From: a virus
Length of the DNA stretch: 20,812 bases
Reading direction: 5' to 3' (one strand)
IMG/VR virus record: IMGVR_UViG_3300032360_000063
Span: 1 to 20,812 of that record
The number at the start of each line of letters is the position of its first letter. Position 1 is the stretch's first letter. Below, piece after piece: positions 1 to 7,853 of this stretch. The position numbers were made by a program, and so were the translations under genes. The notes under the pieces were generated by a model, which saw nothing but the letters and a program-made list of their open reading frames with translations, was not told the DNA's origin and did not search any database.

Positions 1-295
1 CTGATGATAAGTTAATAAAAACAGCACAAGCAGTAGCAATGCAAAAGGCAGCAGATGCGAAAGCAGATGCACAAAACACAGCCGCTGATGATAAGTTAAT
101 AAAAACAGCACAAGCAGTAGCAATGCAAAAGGCAGCAGATGCGAAAGCAGATGCACAAAACACAGCCGCTGATGATAAGTTAATAAAAACAGCACAAGCA
201 GTAGCAATGCAAAAGGCAGCAGATGCGAAAGCAGATGCACAAAACACAGCCGCTGATGATAAGTTAATAAAAACAGCACAAGCAGTAGCAATGCA
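1..295 (+). repeat. 84-bp exact tandem direct repeat (3 full copies plus 43 bp)
   Basis: Units begin at 1, 85, 169 and 253. The first three are identical over all 84 bases. The fourth matches for 43 bases (253-295) and then diverges at 296. The period is 28 codons, so copy number changes keep the frame. The array may continue upstream of the window. Identity at synonymous sites suggests recent expansion by slippage or recombination. Confidence 0.95.
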
Positions 296-1661
296 GAAAG
301 CGGCAGCTATACAAGCACGAGATGCAGCCGCAAAATATGCCAAACAAAATAAAATAGCAGATGCAGGATTAATAAAATTAGCAACCAACGCGGCTGAAAA
401 AGCGGCAACGGATGCATATAACAACTCAAATGAAATATCAGATAATAAATTAAAACAATTAGCGATCGCTGCGGCAGCGGCAACAATTGATAAAGAAAAT
501 AATAAGACAAAATCAACGGCAGTGGATGTAACGTATCCAATAGATCATCACCCAGATGATACTAAAAAGAATGATGTAAAGATAGCAACTGGAACGTATC
601 CAATTGGCACTGCATTCCCACACACTGGCGAACTTCCTATATCAGTGGGAACTGCCGCTACTGTAGGAAGTAATACTAATACTCTTGCAATAGCAAAAGC
701 ACTAGATGTAGCAAAAAGTAATACTACAAAAACGAAAACAGGCAAAAGACAATGGCCATATGGTGGTGACAGTGACCTTTGGCCTACAAATTTATATAAA
801 TGGACACAAAAATATGGTACATTTGAAAATGAAAATTTAATTACAAAGTACTTCACACTAAACGAGGGCGGAGCAATGCCAGGAGTTGGGACAGTACATA
901 TATCTGAAATTCAACCAACATTAGTACAATTAGAAAAATCATTGGGTATTAATTTACAAGATAATACATTAGGTAGTGTAGGCAAAAAACAATTTAGTGG
1001 TGATATTGATGTAGCGTTAAAAATAGCACCAGAAGAGATTCCAGCGTTTATTGAAGCACTTACTAAAAATCCACTTGTTAGTGATATTAGAAAAACTAGT
1101 GTTATTATGACAAAAGTAAAAATACAAAACTTTGATAAAAGCAAAGAAGATCCAGATGGCAGACCACGTACAGGATTTGTACAAGTTGACTTTATGCCAG
1201 GCGATCCAGGGTGGCTAAAAACATATTATCATACACCACATGAAGATGATTCAAAATACAAAGGTGTTTATCGTAACATTATGATTGCAACATTAGCCGC
1301 AGTTCATAACAGAGATGAAAGTGATGCTAAACTAGAAGACGGTCGTGCAATGGAAACTAGACGTTTAATGTGGAGTCCAACAGAAGGACTATTACGTGTT
1401 AAACGTACACCTGTTCCTAATAAAGCAGGCACAGGGTATACTAAAAAGAATAAAAACGAAACAATTGATGGTCCTTGGAAACAACCAGATGACATAGCAC
1501 AACAACTAGGTCTTGATAGTGGCAAAGATTTAAATAGTTTTGAATCACTATTAAAAGTAATGCAAAAGAACTGGACAAAGGAAGCACAACAATATGCCGT
1601 TGATGGATTTAAAGATAATAAAGTAATACAAGATATTGGAATACCAGAGGAGTTACAATAA
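1..1661 (+). CDS. Nucleotidyltransferase-like phage protein with Ala-rich tandem repeats, 5' partial
   Basis: The reading frame is open from base 3 with no stop, so the true start lies upstream; the ATGs in the repeats are probably internal. The first ~95 codons are copies of a 28-residue Ala/Lys/Asp-rich unit (core DDKLIKTAQAVA), followed by degenerate copies (DAGLIKLATNAA, DNKLKQLAIAAA) and a low-complexity linker. The C-terminal ~280 residues are globular. Bases 972-1010 encode GSVGKKQFSGDIDV, the G-S...D-x-D signature of the Pol-beta-type nucleotidyltransferase fold, and VQVDFM (Asp at 1188-1190) could be the third metal-binding acidic residue. The substrate cannot be predicted. The stop overlaps the next ATG by one base. 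It heads a run of leader-bearing genes, so I infer a virion or internal protein. The fold call is moderate and the role low in certainty. A catalytically dead structural NTase fold is possible. Confidence 0.6.
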   Translation, partial: DDKLIKTAQAVAMQKAADAKADAQNTAADDKLIKTAQAVAMQKAADAKADAQNTAADDKLIKTAQAVAMQKAADAKADAQNTAADDKLIKTAQAVAMQKAAAIQARDAAAKYAKQNKIADAGLIKLATNAAEKAATDAYNNSNEISDNKLKQLAIAAAAATIDKENNKTKSTAVDVTYPIDHHPDDTKKNDVKIATGTYPIGTAFPHTGELPISVGTAATVGSNTNTLAIAKALDVAKSNTTKTKTGKRQWPYGGDSDLWPTNLYKWTQKYGTFENENLITKYFTLNEGGAMPGVGTVHISEIQPTLVQLEKSLGINLQDNTLGSVGKKQFSGDIDVALKIAPEEIPAFIEALTKNPLVSDIRKTSVIMTKVKIQNFDKSKEDPDGRPRTGFVQVDFMPGDPGWLKTYYHTPHEDDSKYKGVYRNIMIATLAAVHNRDESDAKLEDGRAMETRRLMWSPTEGLLRVKRTPVPNKAGTGYTKKNKNETIDGPWKQPDDIAQQLGLDSGKDLNSFESLLKVMQKNWTKEAQQYAVDGFKDNKVIQDIGIPEELQ

Positions 1662-2116
1662 TGAAAATAAATGAAATAACTACAGAGAAAGACGAGTTAA
1701 ACGAGATAATAGGGCCATTAATAAAATGGGGGTTGAAAAAAGTGGCTAAAGCAGGTGGCAGTGCGGCTAATTCATCCTCTAAGGCAATTAAAGGTACAAC
1801 TTCGGGTGCTAAAGTTAACACGGTATCAAAAACACAGAAATCTCATTTGTCAGGAACGAAAACAAACAGTAAACCAAATAAAAAAACTGATACTAAATCT
1901 ATGACTGTGTCGAAGGCCAGTCAGAGTTCCCTTTGGCCAAAGTATGTTCACAAGGCATTTGCAGATAAGTCCCGATTAGATAACTTTCGTGCTAGAAATG
2001 GCGTGCCAGGCAAATACTCGGAAATCCAAAAACATGAACTACAGAAATTAACAAAGGCTGCTAAGGTGAGCCAGTCCGTTGTTCCTTTAAAGTTTCTGAA
2101 AAGCTGGCCAAAATAA
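1661..2116 (+). CDS. Small basic protein with MKINEI capsid-targeting-like leader
   Basis: 151 residues, not recognised. It begins MKINEITTE followed by an acidic stretch with a second L-N-E site (DELNE, then IIGPLIKWG). Residues ~35-85 are rich in Ser, Thr, Lys and Gly and probably disordered. The C-terminal ~60 residues are basic and more structured (LWPKYVHKAFADKSRLDNF). The ATG overlaps the preceding stop (taATG) and an AGAGGAG-like run lies just upstream at 1645-1652. The leader resembles the T4 internal-protein targeting peptide, and its basic character would suit DNA contact inside a capsid. That role is inference. No enzymatic motif is visible. Confidence 0.7.
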   Translation: MKINEITTEKDELNEIIGPLIKWGLKKVAKAGGSAANSSSKAIKGTTSGAKVNTVSKTQKSHLSGTKTNSKPNKKTDTKSMTVSKASQSSLWPKYVHKAFADKSRLDNFRARNGVPGKYSEIQKHELQKLTKAAKVSQSVVPLKFLKSWPK

Positions 2117-2131
2117 TTTAAGAAATAAACA

Positions 2132-2497
2132 ATGAAAATAAATGAAATTATAACAACAGAAGCTCCTACTTGGTCAGTAAAGGGCAACCCTCATAGTAGA
2201 GATATCAATATAAATGATCTAAATCTATCTGTGCCACATGCACCTATTCATACTGACAAAAAAACTAAAAAACTACCACCAGGAGCAGATTTAACTAATC
2301 CTAGTATTGATATTGATTCTGGTAGTGAATTTGATAGTAATTGGGATACTATATTAGATTTAGACAAAAAATTTAAAAAGTTTGGTAAATTTAATATAGG
2401 CAAAAACATATCAGGTAAAATAGACTTAAATAAGGATGATATTCTTAAAGGGAAATTTGATCCAACAGCAACTGTTCAATATAGAAAAAATTGGTAG
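2132..2497 (+). CDS. Small hypothetical protein with MKINEI leader
   Basis: 121 residues, not recognised. It starts MKINEIITTEAPTWS, the same leader as its neighbours, with Glu-Ala after the hydrophobic pair as in the T4 IPIII site (FIAE/A). The middle is Asp/Ser-rich (SIDIDSGSEFDSNWDTILDLD) and the C-terminal third is Lys/Gly/Asn-rich and likely flexible. There are no cysteines, membrane segments or enzyme motifs. It lies 15 bases after the previous gene and 9 before the next, in the same transcription unit. No strong ribosome binding site is seen. Confidence 0.65.
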   Translation: MKINEIITTEAPTWSVKGNPHSRDININDLNLSVPHAPIHTDKKTKKLPPGADLTNPSIDIDSGSEFDSNWDTILDLDKKFKKFGKFNIGKNISGKIDLNKDDILKGKFDPTATVQYRKNW

Positions 2498-2506
2498 AAG
2501 AGTATA

Positions 2507-3529
2507 ATGAAAATCAACGAAATAACAAAAAAAGAATGGGAGGACGCATTTAAAAATGCAGCCAAAACAACAGCCAAAAAGACTATTTCCAAGGCTGATT
2601 TTTTAAAGAATTCAACTGCTACCTGGGTAGGTCCAGAGTCTGGCGTATGGAATGACGTTACATCTTTTGAAGCACAAAGACTGGAAAAGGAAGGATGGAG
2701 CGAAAGAATGATATGGAAAATGACTCAAAATATAAGAGGAACTGATGGCAACTGGATGCAAGAAATATCAGATCATAATGCTAAATTAAAACCAGAAGGA
2801 GTTGATCCAAGAGATGGAATTAAAACACTAGGAGATCATCTCGACCACGAAGAATTATTTAAAGCATACCCACATGCGAAAGATATAAAAGTAAAATATT
2901 GGGATAATAAACACAAGCCACAGACAACTGGTAGATATAATGAGTATAGAGACGAAATAAGCGTAGGAATTTATGGTCAAGACGCTAACGGAAAAACAGT
3001 CAAACGAACACCTTCTCAGCTTATTAGCACTATGGCGCATGAATGGCAACATGGTAACGAAACGCTAGAAAAGTGGGCACCAGGTGGTAGTTCAACAACT
3101 GATACAACTAAAGAAATAGCAAAGAATTTAACCAAGGCTGGACAACCGCATGATGCCTATGATACATATAGATCACTCGGTGGCGAAGTAAATTCTCGTT
3201 CAACAGTTGATAGACTAGATTTAACTCCAGATCAACGTAAAGCTCAACACCCAACGTTAGGACGGTTAAGTAAAACAATTACAATTCCAGGACACACGCT
3301 TCCACCACACATTACGGATCCAAATGCAGTATCAACAACTACATCTAGAGATAAGAAATTTATTACATATACGAATCCAGATTATGGGCGTCGTGTTGTA
3401 CCACATCCATTGGGTAAAAGTTCAAGTAAGTCATCAGATGCATTTACTAAAGTAGACCTTGGTCCTCAAAAAGCAATTTCTGTTGATCTTACTAAAAATT
3501 CTGCTAACAAAACAAAGAAACCTCAATAA
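2507..3529 (+). CDS. Leader-bearing HExxH metallopeptidase-like protein
   Basis: 340 residues beginning MKINEITKKEW. Residues 178-182 are HEWQH, the zinc-metallopeptidase HExxH signature, in a helix-like context (STMAHEWQHGNETLEKW). About 45 residues later comes a Tyr followed by GGEVNSR (225-231), whose Glu227 could be the third zinc ligand. The order HExQH, then Y...GEv.sR, then R..L resembles the metallopeptidase-like domain found in large phage polyvalent proteins (LPD23 type, from memory). The C-terminal ~90 residues are Ser/Thr/Lys-rich and probably linker. A leader on a protease suggests packaging in the capsid and possible delivery to the host; this is inference. It could instead process virion proteins. 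It is the last gene before the 3533 promoter. Confidence 0.65.
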   Translation: MKINEITKKEWEDAFKNAAKTTAKKTISKADFLKNSTATWVGPESGVWNDVTSFEAQRLEKEGWSERMIWKMTQNIRGTDGNWMQEISDHNAKLKPEGVDPRDGIKTLGDHLDHEELFKAYPHAKDIKVKYWDNKHKPQTTGRYNEYRDEISVGIYGQDANGKTVKRTPSQLISTMAHEWQHGNETLEKWAPGGSSTTDTTKEIAKNLTKAGQPHDAYDTYRSLGGEVNSRSTVDRLDLTPDQRKAQHPTLGRLSKTITIPGHTLPPHITDPNAVSTTTSRDKKFITYTNPDYGRRVVPHPLGKSSSKSSDAFTKVDLGPQKAISVDLTKNSANKTKKPQ

Positions 3530-3532
3530 ATA
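3525..3532 (+). promoter_or_regulatory. Late-promoter-like octamer AATAAATA
   Basis: AATAAATA matches seven of eight positions of the T4 late promoter TATAAATA and the nATAAATA form reported for marine T4-like phages. It overlaps the end of the protease-like gene and abuts the -35 of the sigma70-type promoter. It could give the radical SAM genes late transcription, but short AT-rich matches arise by chance in this genome. Confidence 0.35.
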
Positions 3533-3561
3533 TTGACATATACAGGTGAATCCTGTATAAT
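3533..3561 (+). promoter_or_regulatory. Consensus sigma70-type promoter for the radical SAM pair
   Basis: TTGACA at 3533-3538, a 17-base spacer, and TATAAT at 3556-3561: a perfect consensus. The expected start near 3568 is only about two bases before the first ATG (3570), so the transcript would be leaderless or start translation at the in-frame ATG at 3579. Confidence 0.85.
3539..3559. promoter_or_regulatory. Palindromic operator candidate inside the promoter
   Basis: TATACAGG-tgaat-CCTGTATA is a perfect 8-bp inverted repeat with a 5-base centre. It fills the spacer and overlaps four bases of the -10. This placement is classic for a repressor site. The binding protein is unknown. Confidence 0.55.
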
Positions 3562-3569
3562 AACATCAA

Positions 3570-4754
3570 ATGGAACTCATGACAGAAAAATATTGTATAT
3601 ATACAAACAATTTTACATTCGTTGATAATGATGGATATGTAGCATTGTGTTGTAAAAATCTAAAACATAAACTTCCTTATCATATTAAAGAACACAAACT
3701 TAGTGATATTTGGAATAGCCCAGAAATGCATGAAGTAAGAGCAGAAATTGCCAATGGTGGCGAACCTGCAGGTTGTTTTAAATGCTATGATCCAGAAAGA
3801 GAAGGAGTGCGTAGTTTTAGACAAAAAGCATTAGGCATGATTAATAATGGTGTTCCGTTTGAAGATAATAAAATACATGCATTAGATTTAAGATTAGGTA
3901 ACGTATGTAACTTAGCATGTGTTATGTGTTTTGCCGGCAACAGTAATAAAATATTACACAATCATAAATCGATGGCAGAGCATTTTAATTGGAAAGATGG
4001 AAGATTAGAAAAAGAAGCAGAAAAATACCACAGAAGCAATTACGATTGGAGTGATGATCCACAAGCATGGGATAATATTATTTCAAGTGTTGATAAAAAC
4101 TTAAAGCACGTATACCTAGCAGGTGGCGAGCCTTTTTATCTTAAAAACTTTCCTACTACAGTAGAAAGATTAGGCAGACTTGCTCCTGGAACAAATTTTG
4201 TAATTAATACAAATGGTACAAGGTTATTAAGAGAAAAAGATTTAAAGCAGTTTAAGAATGTTGAAAATGTATTCATAAGATTTAGTGTAGATGGTTGGGG
4301 TAAAGCAAATGAGTGGACTAGACAAGGTACTGTATGGGAAGAAAATCTGCAAGTAATGGATCAGTATTACAAAAACTTTAGATTGGCGGTATGGGACATT
4401 ACTGCTAACAGTTTAAGTGTAAGACACATACCTAAACTTATTACATATTTATGGAATAACTATCCAGATGCAAAAGTACAAATACGACCGGTTGTTAATA
4501 AGACAGAAGTACTAATGGAAAACATTCCTGATAGATTTAAAAAAGAAAGTTTAGCATTTTTTGAAAAGCATAAAAATAGGCTAGAGGGTGTTGATCATGT
4601 TATAAATGAAATGCGTAAGCCATTTAATAATGATATGAAACGTAAAAAAACAGTAAGGCATTTTGTAGATTATTATGATGCACATGGTGCACTTACACTT
4701 GATAGTTTTGATCCAGAGTTAGCAGAATGGATACATAGTGATGACGAAGAATAA
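3570..4754 (+). CDS. Radical SAM protein with N-terminal twitch/SPASM-like cysteines (copy 1)
   Basis: 394 residues. CNLACVMC (Cys113, 117, 120) is the CxxxCxxC motif that binds the SAM-cleaving 4Fe-4S cluster, in the usual LRLGNVCN context, and VYLAGGEPF supplies the GGE motif for SAM. An N-terminal module with Cys9, a CC pair and CFKC, plus LSDIWNS, is typical of a twitch/SPASM-type auxiliary cluster placed before the core, as in radical SAM proteins of marine phages. The substrate is unknown; relatives modify peptides or proteins. The start is 3570 or the in-frame ATG at 3579; neither has a clear ribosome binding site. It overlaps the next gene by 14 bases, and the two are likely co-translated paralogues. 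Confidence 0.85.
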   Translation: MELMTEKYCIYTNNFTFVDNDGYVALCCKNLKHKLPYHIKEHKLSDIWNSPEMHEVRAEIANGGEPAGCFKCYDPEREGVRSFRQKALGMINNGVPFEDNKIHALDLRLGNVCNLACVMCFAGNSNKILHNHKSMAEHFNWKDGRLEKEAEKYHRSNYDWSDDPQAWDNIISSVDKNLKHVYLAGGEPFYLKNFPTTVERLGRLAPGTNFVINTNGTRLLREKDLKQFKNVENVFIRFSVDGWGKANEWTRQGTVWEENLQVMDQYYKNFRLAVWDITANSLSVRHIPKLITYLWNNYPDAKVQIRPVVNKTEVLMENIPDRFKKESLAFFEKHKNRLEGVDHVINEMRKPFNNDMKRKKTVRHFVDYYDAHGALTLDSFDPELAEWIHSDDEE

Positions 4755-5964
4755 TTTTTGTTCAATTCCTTGGATACATGCCGCTACTAAAACAAACGGA
4801 ACAAGTAGAGTATGTTGCTTAATGAGCAACCATACAAGTGGCGGTCTCACAGGACATAACTTTAAAGATCATACAATAGAAGAAATACATAATAGCGAAT
4901 TCACTCGCAAGATTCGTAAACAATTCCTAGCAGGAGAAAAACCTGTTGAATGTGAAACATGCTGGACCAAAGAAGATAACGGTGGGAAAAGCAGACGTAC
5001 ATTTACAAATAGAATGTACAAGGATGTAATTGATTACGATAAAGCAGTAAAACTTACTTCGCCCGACGGAAGTACAACACAAATGCCTGTGTATTGGGAT
5101 TTGAGGTTTGGCAACTTATGCAATTTAAAATGCGTAATGTGTGGACCTCAAAGCAGTAGCATGTGGTACAAAGACTGGGCAAAAGTTCACAACACCGATC
5201 ATTTTTACGACAGCGGTACCAAAGTCACAATGCAGGACGTATCCAAACAAGAAAGGAAAGACCGTGCATCGGATTATGATTGGTGGCAAAGTGAACACTT
5301 TTGGGAACAGTTAGATCAATACAAAGATCAATTAGAACATGTATATCTAGTAGGTGGTGAGCCTATGCTTATTGAGAATCACTATAATTTTTTGCAAAAA
5401 TTAATAGATGCAGGCGTAAGTAACAATGTAGTACTAGAATACGATACAAATATTACAAATGTACATCAACGTGCTATTGAACAATGGAAGCATTTTAAAA
5501 AGTTAATTCTTAGATGCAGTATTGACGATTATGGTGAACAAAATGATTATATTCGTTTTCCGAGCAAATGGTATAAATTAAATGAAAATATAGAACGTAT
5601 TAATGAATTACTGCAAAATACACAAGTAGAAATAAGCATTACTTGGCAAATGCTTAATGCATTTACATTTTTAAAACTATTAGACCACTTTAATGACTAC
5701 CCTATTAACATAAGAATACTGTCTAACCCTGATATGCTAGATGCAAAGCATCTCCCTAAACAAGCAAAACTAGGCATTATAAATACCTATAGTACTTCAA
5801 AACACAAAGATAAAATTTCTCATTTAGTAAATTATTTGAACAATAATATAGATTACGACAATAATCCGTATAGTTGTGTAGAATTTTTAGAAAAATTAGA
5901 TAAAATAAGAGGAACAAACTGGAAAGAAACGTTTATTGAATTACATAAATCGATAAATAGTTAA
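4741..5964 (+). CDS. Radical SAM protein with N-terminal twitch/SPASM-like cysteines (copy 2)
   Basis: 407 residues from the ATG at 4741; a GTG one codon earlier (4738) is possible. CNLKCVMC (Cys127, 131, 134) is the radical SAM cluster motif and VYLVGGEPM the GGE motif. The N-terminus repeats the plan of copy 1: FCSIPWIHA, VCCLMSN, then CETCWTKEDNGGKSRR, a likely auxiliary cluster or substrate-recognition module. The two proteins share overall layout but are clearly diverged, so they probably act on different substrates or as a pair. The gene begins inside the end of copy 1. A late-promoter-like site for the next gene lies inside its last codons. Enzyme class is confident, substrate unknown. 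Confidence 0.85.
   Translation: MTKNNFCSIPWIHAATKTNGTSRVCCLMSNHTSGGLTGHNFKDHTIEEIHNSEFTRKIRKQFLAGEKPVECETCWTKEDNGGKSRRTFTNRMYKDVIDYDKAVKLTSPDGSTTQMPVYWDLRFGNLCNLKCVMCGPQSSSMWYKDWAKVHNTDHFYDSGTKVTMQDVSKQERKDRASDYDWWQSEHFWEQLDQYKDQLEHVYLVGGEPMLIENHYNFLQKLIDAGVSNNVVLEYDTNITNVHQRAIEQWKHFKKLILRCSIDDYGEQNDYIRFPSKWYKLNENIERINELLQNTQVEISITWQMLNAFTFLKLLDHFNDYPINIRILSNPDMLDAKHLPKQAKLGIINTYSTSKHKDKISHLVNYLNNNIDYDNNPYSCVEFLEKLDKIRGTNWKETFIELHKSINS
5952..5959 (+). promoter_or_regulatory. Late-promoter-like octamer GATAAATA
   Basis: GATAAATA contains the ATAAATA core of T4-like late promoters. Transcription would start near 5965, just before AAGGAG (5968-5973) and the ATG at 5979, a sensible arrangement for a late gene. 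Confidence 0.5.
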
Positions 5965-5978
5965 AACAAGGAGTCGTG

Positions 5979-6416
5979 ATGAAAGTTAATGAAGTAACAG
6001 ACACATTATTGGAATTAGAACTATGGGCTAAGAAACAAGCACCATTGTTTGAAGCTAGTGCGTCTGCGGAGAGCCTTAGTAAAACAATTTTACAAAAAGC
6101 AGTACACAAGTTTAAAGGACAGCCAGAGCCTGATGAAGCTAAGACTAAAGAGATGCAAGATTACATGGCAGGCTTAGAAGCGAAACTTGGAAATGAAAAA
6201 GTAGAAAAAACAATATTACAAAAGTTCTTTGGATTCTTTCGTAGTCATCCAAGATGGATAGGACTAGGAGTTATTATATTAATGCTAATATCTCCTATGT
6301 TACCATCAATTGCAGTAATAGGATTAAGTTTAGAAAAGATACTTTCAATGACACTAGCTGGATTATATGCAATAGATATTGCATCACCAGCAGTTAAAAC
6401 AGCACTGGAGCTATAA
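5979..6416 (+). CDS. Leader-bearing membrane protein
   Basis: 145 residues from the ATG at 5979, five bases after AAGGAG; the GTG at 5976 is in frame but less likely. It begins MKVNEVTDTLLELEL, a valine variant of the MKINEI leader with several L-x-E sites. Residues ~93-116 (from WIGLGVIIL) and ~119-135 are strongly hydrophobic and look like one or two membrane segments preceded by basic HPRW. The motif KTILQK occurs twice (35-40 and 77-82). It is unrecognised. A hydrophobic protein with a capsid-type leader is odd; it might insert in the host membrane after delivery, or form part of the capsid interior. Both are speculation. Confidence 0.65.
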   Translation: MKVNEVTDTLLELELWAKKQAPLFEASASAESLSKTILQKAVHKFKGQPEPDEAKTKEMQDYMAGLEAKLGNEKVEKTILQKFFGFFRSHPRWIGLGVIILMLISPMLPSIAVIGLSLEKILSMTLAGLYAIDIASPAVKTALEL

Positions 6417-6417
6417 T

Positions 6418-7374
6418 ATGAAAATTAATGAATTTGCAAATAAATCAAAAGTTGATGAAGGTGACATGGAAGCAGATCAGAAAAATCCTCATGCTCAACC
6501 ATTTCTTCATCTTCCTGAGTGGAAGATGTTACATGATATAGATGATAAAATTATTAGTGCATATATTAAACATAAATCAATGGCAAGAGCTGCCGGTAGA
6601 GGAATTAAGAAGGGTTTGAAAAAACTTTCAAAATTAGGTTCTAAAAATGTTTCTACATCATGGGATGATGATGGACATGCAACTACAACTACAACATATA
6701 ATGAAACCAAAGAACAAGCAGATGCTTATCACAATGAGGTCTTACAAAAATTAATAAAACAACTCTTTGATGTATCGTATGATGTTAGATACAAAAGAGG
6801 TGACTCAGATGCTCAAGCTGATACACTAGATAAAGTTATGGCTGAACTTAAAGATTTAAGACTTGCTTTCCCAAATAAACATTATAAAATTGGCGAAGAT
6901 AAAAACTCTGATACTAAACAAAAAAGAATAGCAATAGATACAGTCAAAAATCCTAATAAAGCATTATTGGGTGGTCCTTCAGCCAGCGAAGCAGAAGATA
7001 TTTTAAAAACTAAATTTGGATATTCAGATAATCAAATTGCTAAACTTAAAGGAGTTGATGAATCCAAACTTAATGAATTTACTCTTTCAGATTTAAAAGG
7101 AATGGGAATTAAGCCTACAAGAGAACAATTCCATAAACTTCAAAAGATGAACCATGAAAATGGTGGAAATATTACTAGAAGTGATTTGCAAAAGGTTGGT
7201 ATTAATGAACAAGGCGTTATTGTACCAGGTGTAAACACTACAGTTGATGTAAAGCCAGGACAAACAGAAATAGAAGCGGCTAAGTTTGGTAATGGAAAAA
7301 TAAAACCATTAATGCCTAAAGGAAAGAGTAGTTCACACATTTTATTTAACTTAGGATTAGCAGAACATAAATGA
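6418..7374 (+). CDS. Hypothetical protein with MKINEF leader
   Basis: 318 residues. The start is the ATG at 6418, one base after the previous stop; the in-frame stretch upstream from 6379 lies inside the preceding gene and is rejected because 6418 restores the shared leader (MKINEFANKSK). Residues ~60-80 are very basic (RAAGRGIKKGLKKLSKLG). The region 195-275 has several short helical, homeodomain-like phrases (DILKTKFGYSDNQIAKLKG; LSDLKGMGIKPTREQF; ITRSDLQKVGI) that may be small helical repeats. The end (SSSHILFNLGLAEHK) is uncharged compared with the rest. No catalytic motif is seen. Its stop overlaps the next start (ATGA). I infer a virion or internal protein. Confidence 0.65.
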   Translation: MKINEFANKSKVDEGDMEADQKNPHAQPFLHLPEWKMLHDIDDKIISAYIKHKSMARAAGRGIKKGLKKLSKLGSKNVSTSWDDDGHATTTTTYNETKEQADAYHNEVLQKLIKQLFDVSYDVRYKRGDSDAQADTLDKVMAELKDLRLAFPNKHYKIGEDKNSDTKQKRIAIDTVKNPNKALLGGPSASEAEDILKTKFGYSDNQIAKLKGVDESKLNEFTLSDLKGMGIKPTREQFHKLQKMNHENGGNITRSDLQKVGINEQGVIVPGVNTTVDVKPGQTEIEAAKFGNGKIKPLMPKGKSSSHILFNLGLAEHK

Positions 7375-7664
7375 TAGTATATATTGTACAAATGGAAAAA
7401 GCAATAGCTAAACCAACAGCAGTATGTGATCCACATAACAAATATGTTGTTGGTGTTTATGCTGATATTAAAGTGGCACATGAATCTGGTAAGGTAGAAG
7501 AAAATTGGAGACATGGACAGTATAGATATCGTATACATGATTTTGTGTTAGATCATATTAATACTGATAAATTAAAATATGTAGTATCTGATGCAAACAA
7601 ACCCGGAGACTTATCGCCAGATTTTGAGATCATTAATATTAAAAGTGCTTTAAAAAAGATATGA
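7371..7664 (+). CDS. Small hypothetical protein
   Basis: 97 residues, not recognised. It begins MIVYIVQMEKAIAKPTAVCD and reads like a compact alpha/beta domain: a beta-rich start, VYADIKVAHESGKVEENWRHGQYRYRIHDF, then a helix. There is no leader, membrane segment or enzyme signature. It overlaps both neighbours by ATGA, indicating translational coupling in the operon that starts near 5960. Confidence 0.65.
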   Translation: MIVYIVQMEKAIAKPTAVCDPHNKYVVGVYADIKVAHESGKVEENWRHGQYRYRIHDFVLDHINTDKLKYVVSDANKPGDLSPDFEIINIKSALKKI

Positions 7665-7852
7665 AAATAAAAGATGTACTAAAACTTCCAAGTATTAACA
7701 TAGGCGATGAAGTGTTAGTAGGAAAATTTAAAAACCGTAGAGCAACAATTACGGGGTTTACTACAGACGACAACAATCAGCCAGTATTAAAAACAACTAA
7801 AGGCGATCAAAAACTATTCAAACCTAGAATAGTTAAATTAATGGATAAGTAA
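7661..7852 (+). CDS. Small SH3/KOW-like conserved phage protein
   Basis: 63 residues. The body, IGDEVLVGKFKNRRATITGF and then QPVLKTTKGDQKLFKPRI, has the strand pattern of an SH3/KOW-like barrel and resembles small conserved proteins of marine T4-like phages (from memory). The first residues MKIKDVLKL recall the leader family, but without an I/L-x-E site I do not count it. It is coupled to the gene before by ATGA. A nucleic-acid or RNA-polymerase contact is possible but unsupported. Confidence 0.65.
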   Translation: MKIKDVLKLPSINIGDEVLVGKFKNRRATITGFTTDDNNQPVLKTTKGDQKLFKPRIVKLMDK

Positions 7853-7853
7853 A

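Noticed and set aside
1-295. CRISPR array
   Set aside because: The repeats are directly adjacent with no unique spacers and lie in an open coding frame.
5778-5785. Perfect TATAAATA late promoter
   Set aside because: It lies inside the second radical SAM gene, about 190 bases before the next start, and a better placed box exists at 5952. AT-rich coding sequence makes chance matches likely.
3570-5964. Calling the cluster a RiPP biosynthesis locus
   Set aside because: There is no short precursor with a variable core, no transporter and no peptidase of the usual type. The shared leader sits on large, varied proteins and fits capsid targeting better.
6379-6417. Upstream extension of the MKINEF gene
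   Set aside because: It lies inside the preceding gene, and starting at 6418 restores the leader shared with neighbours.
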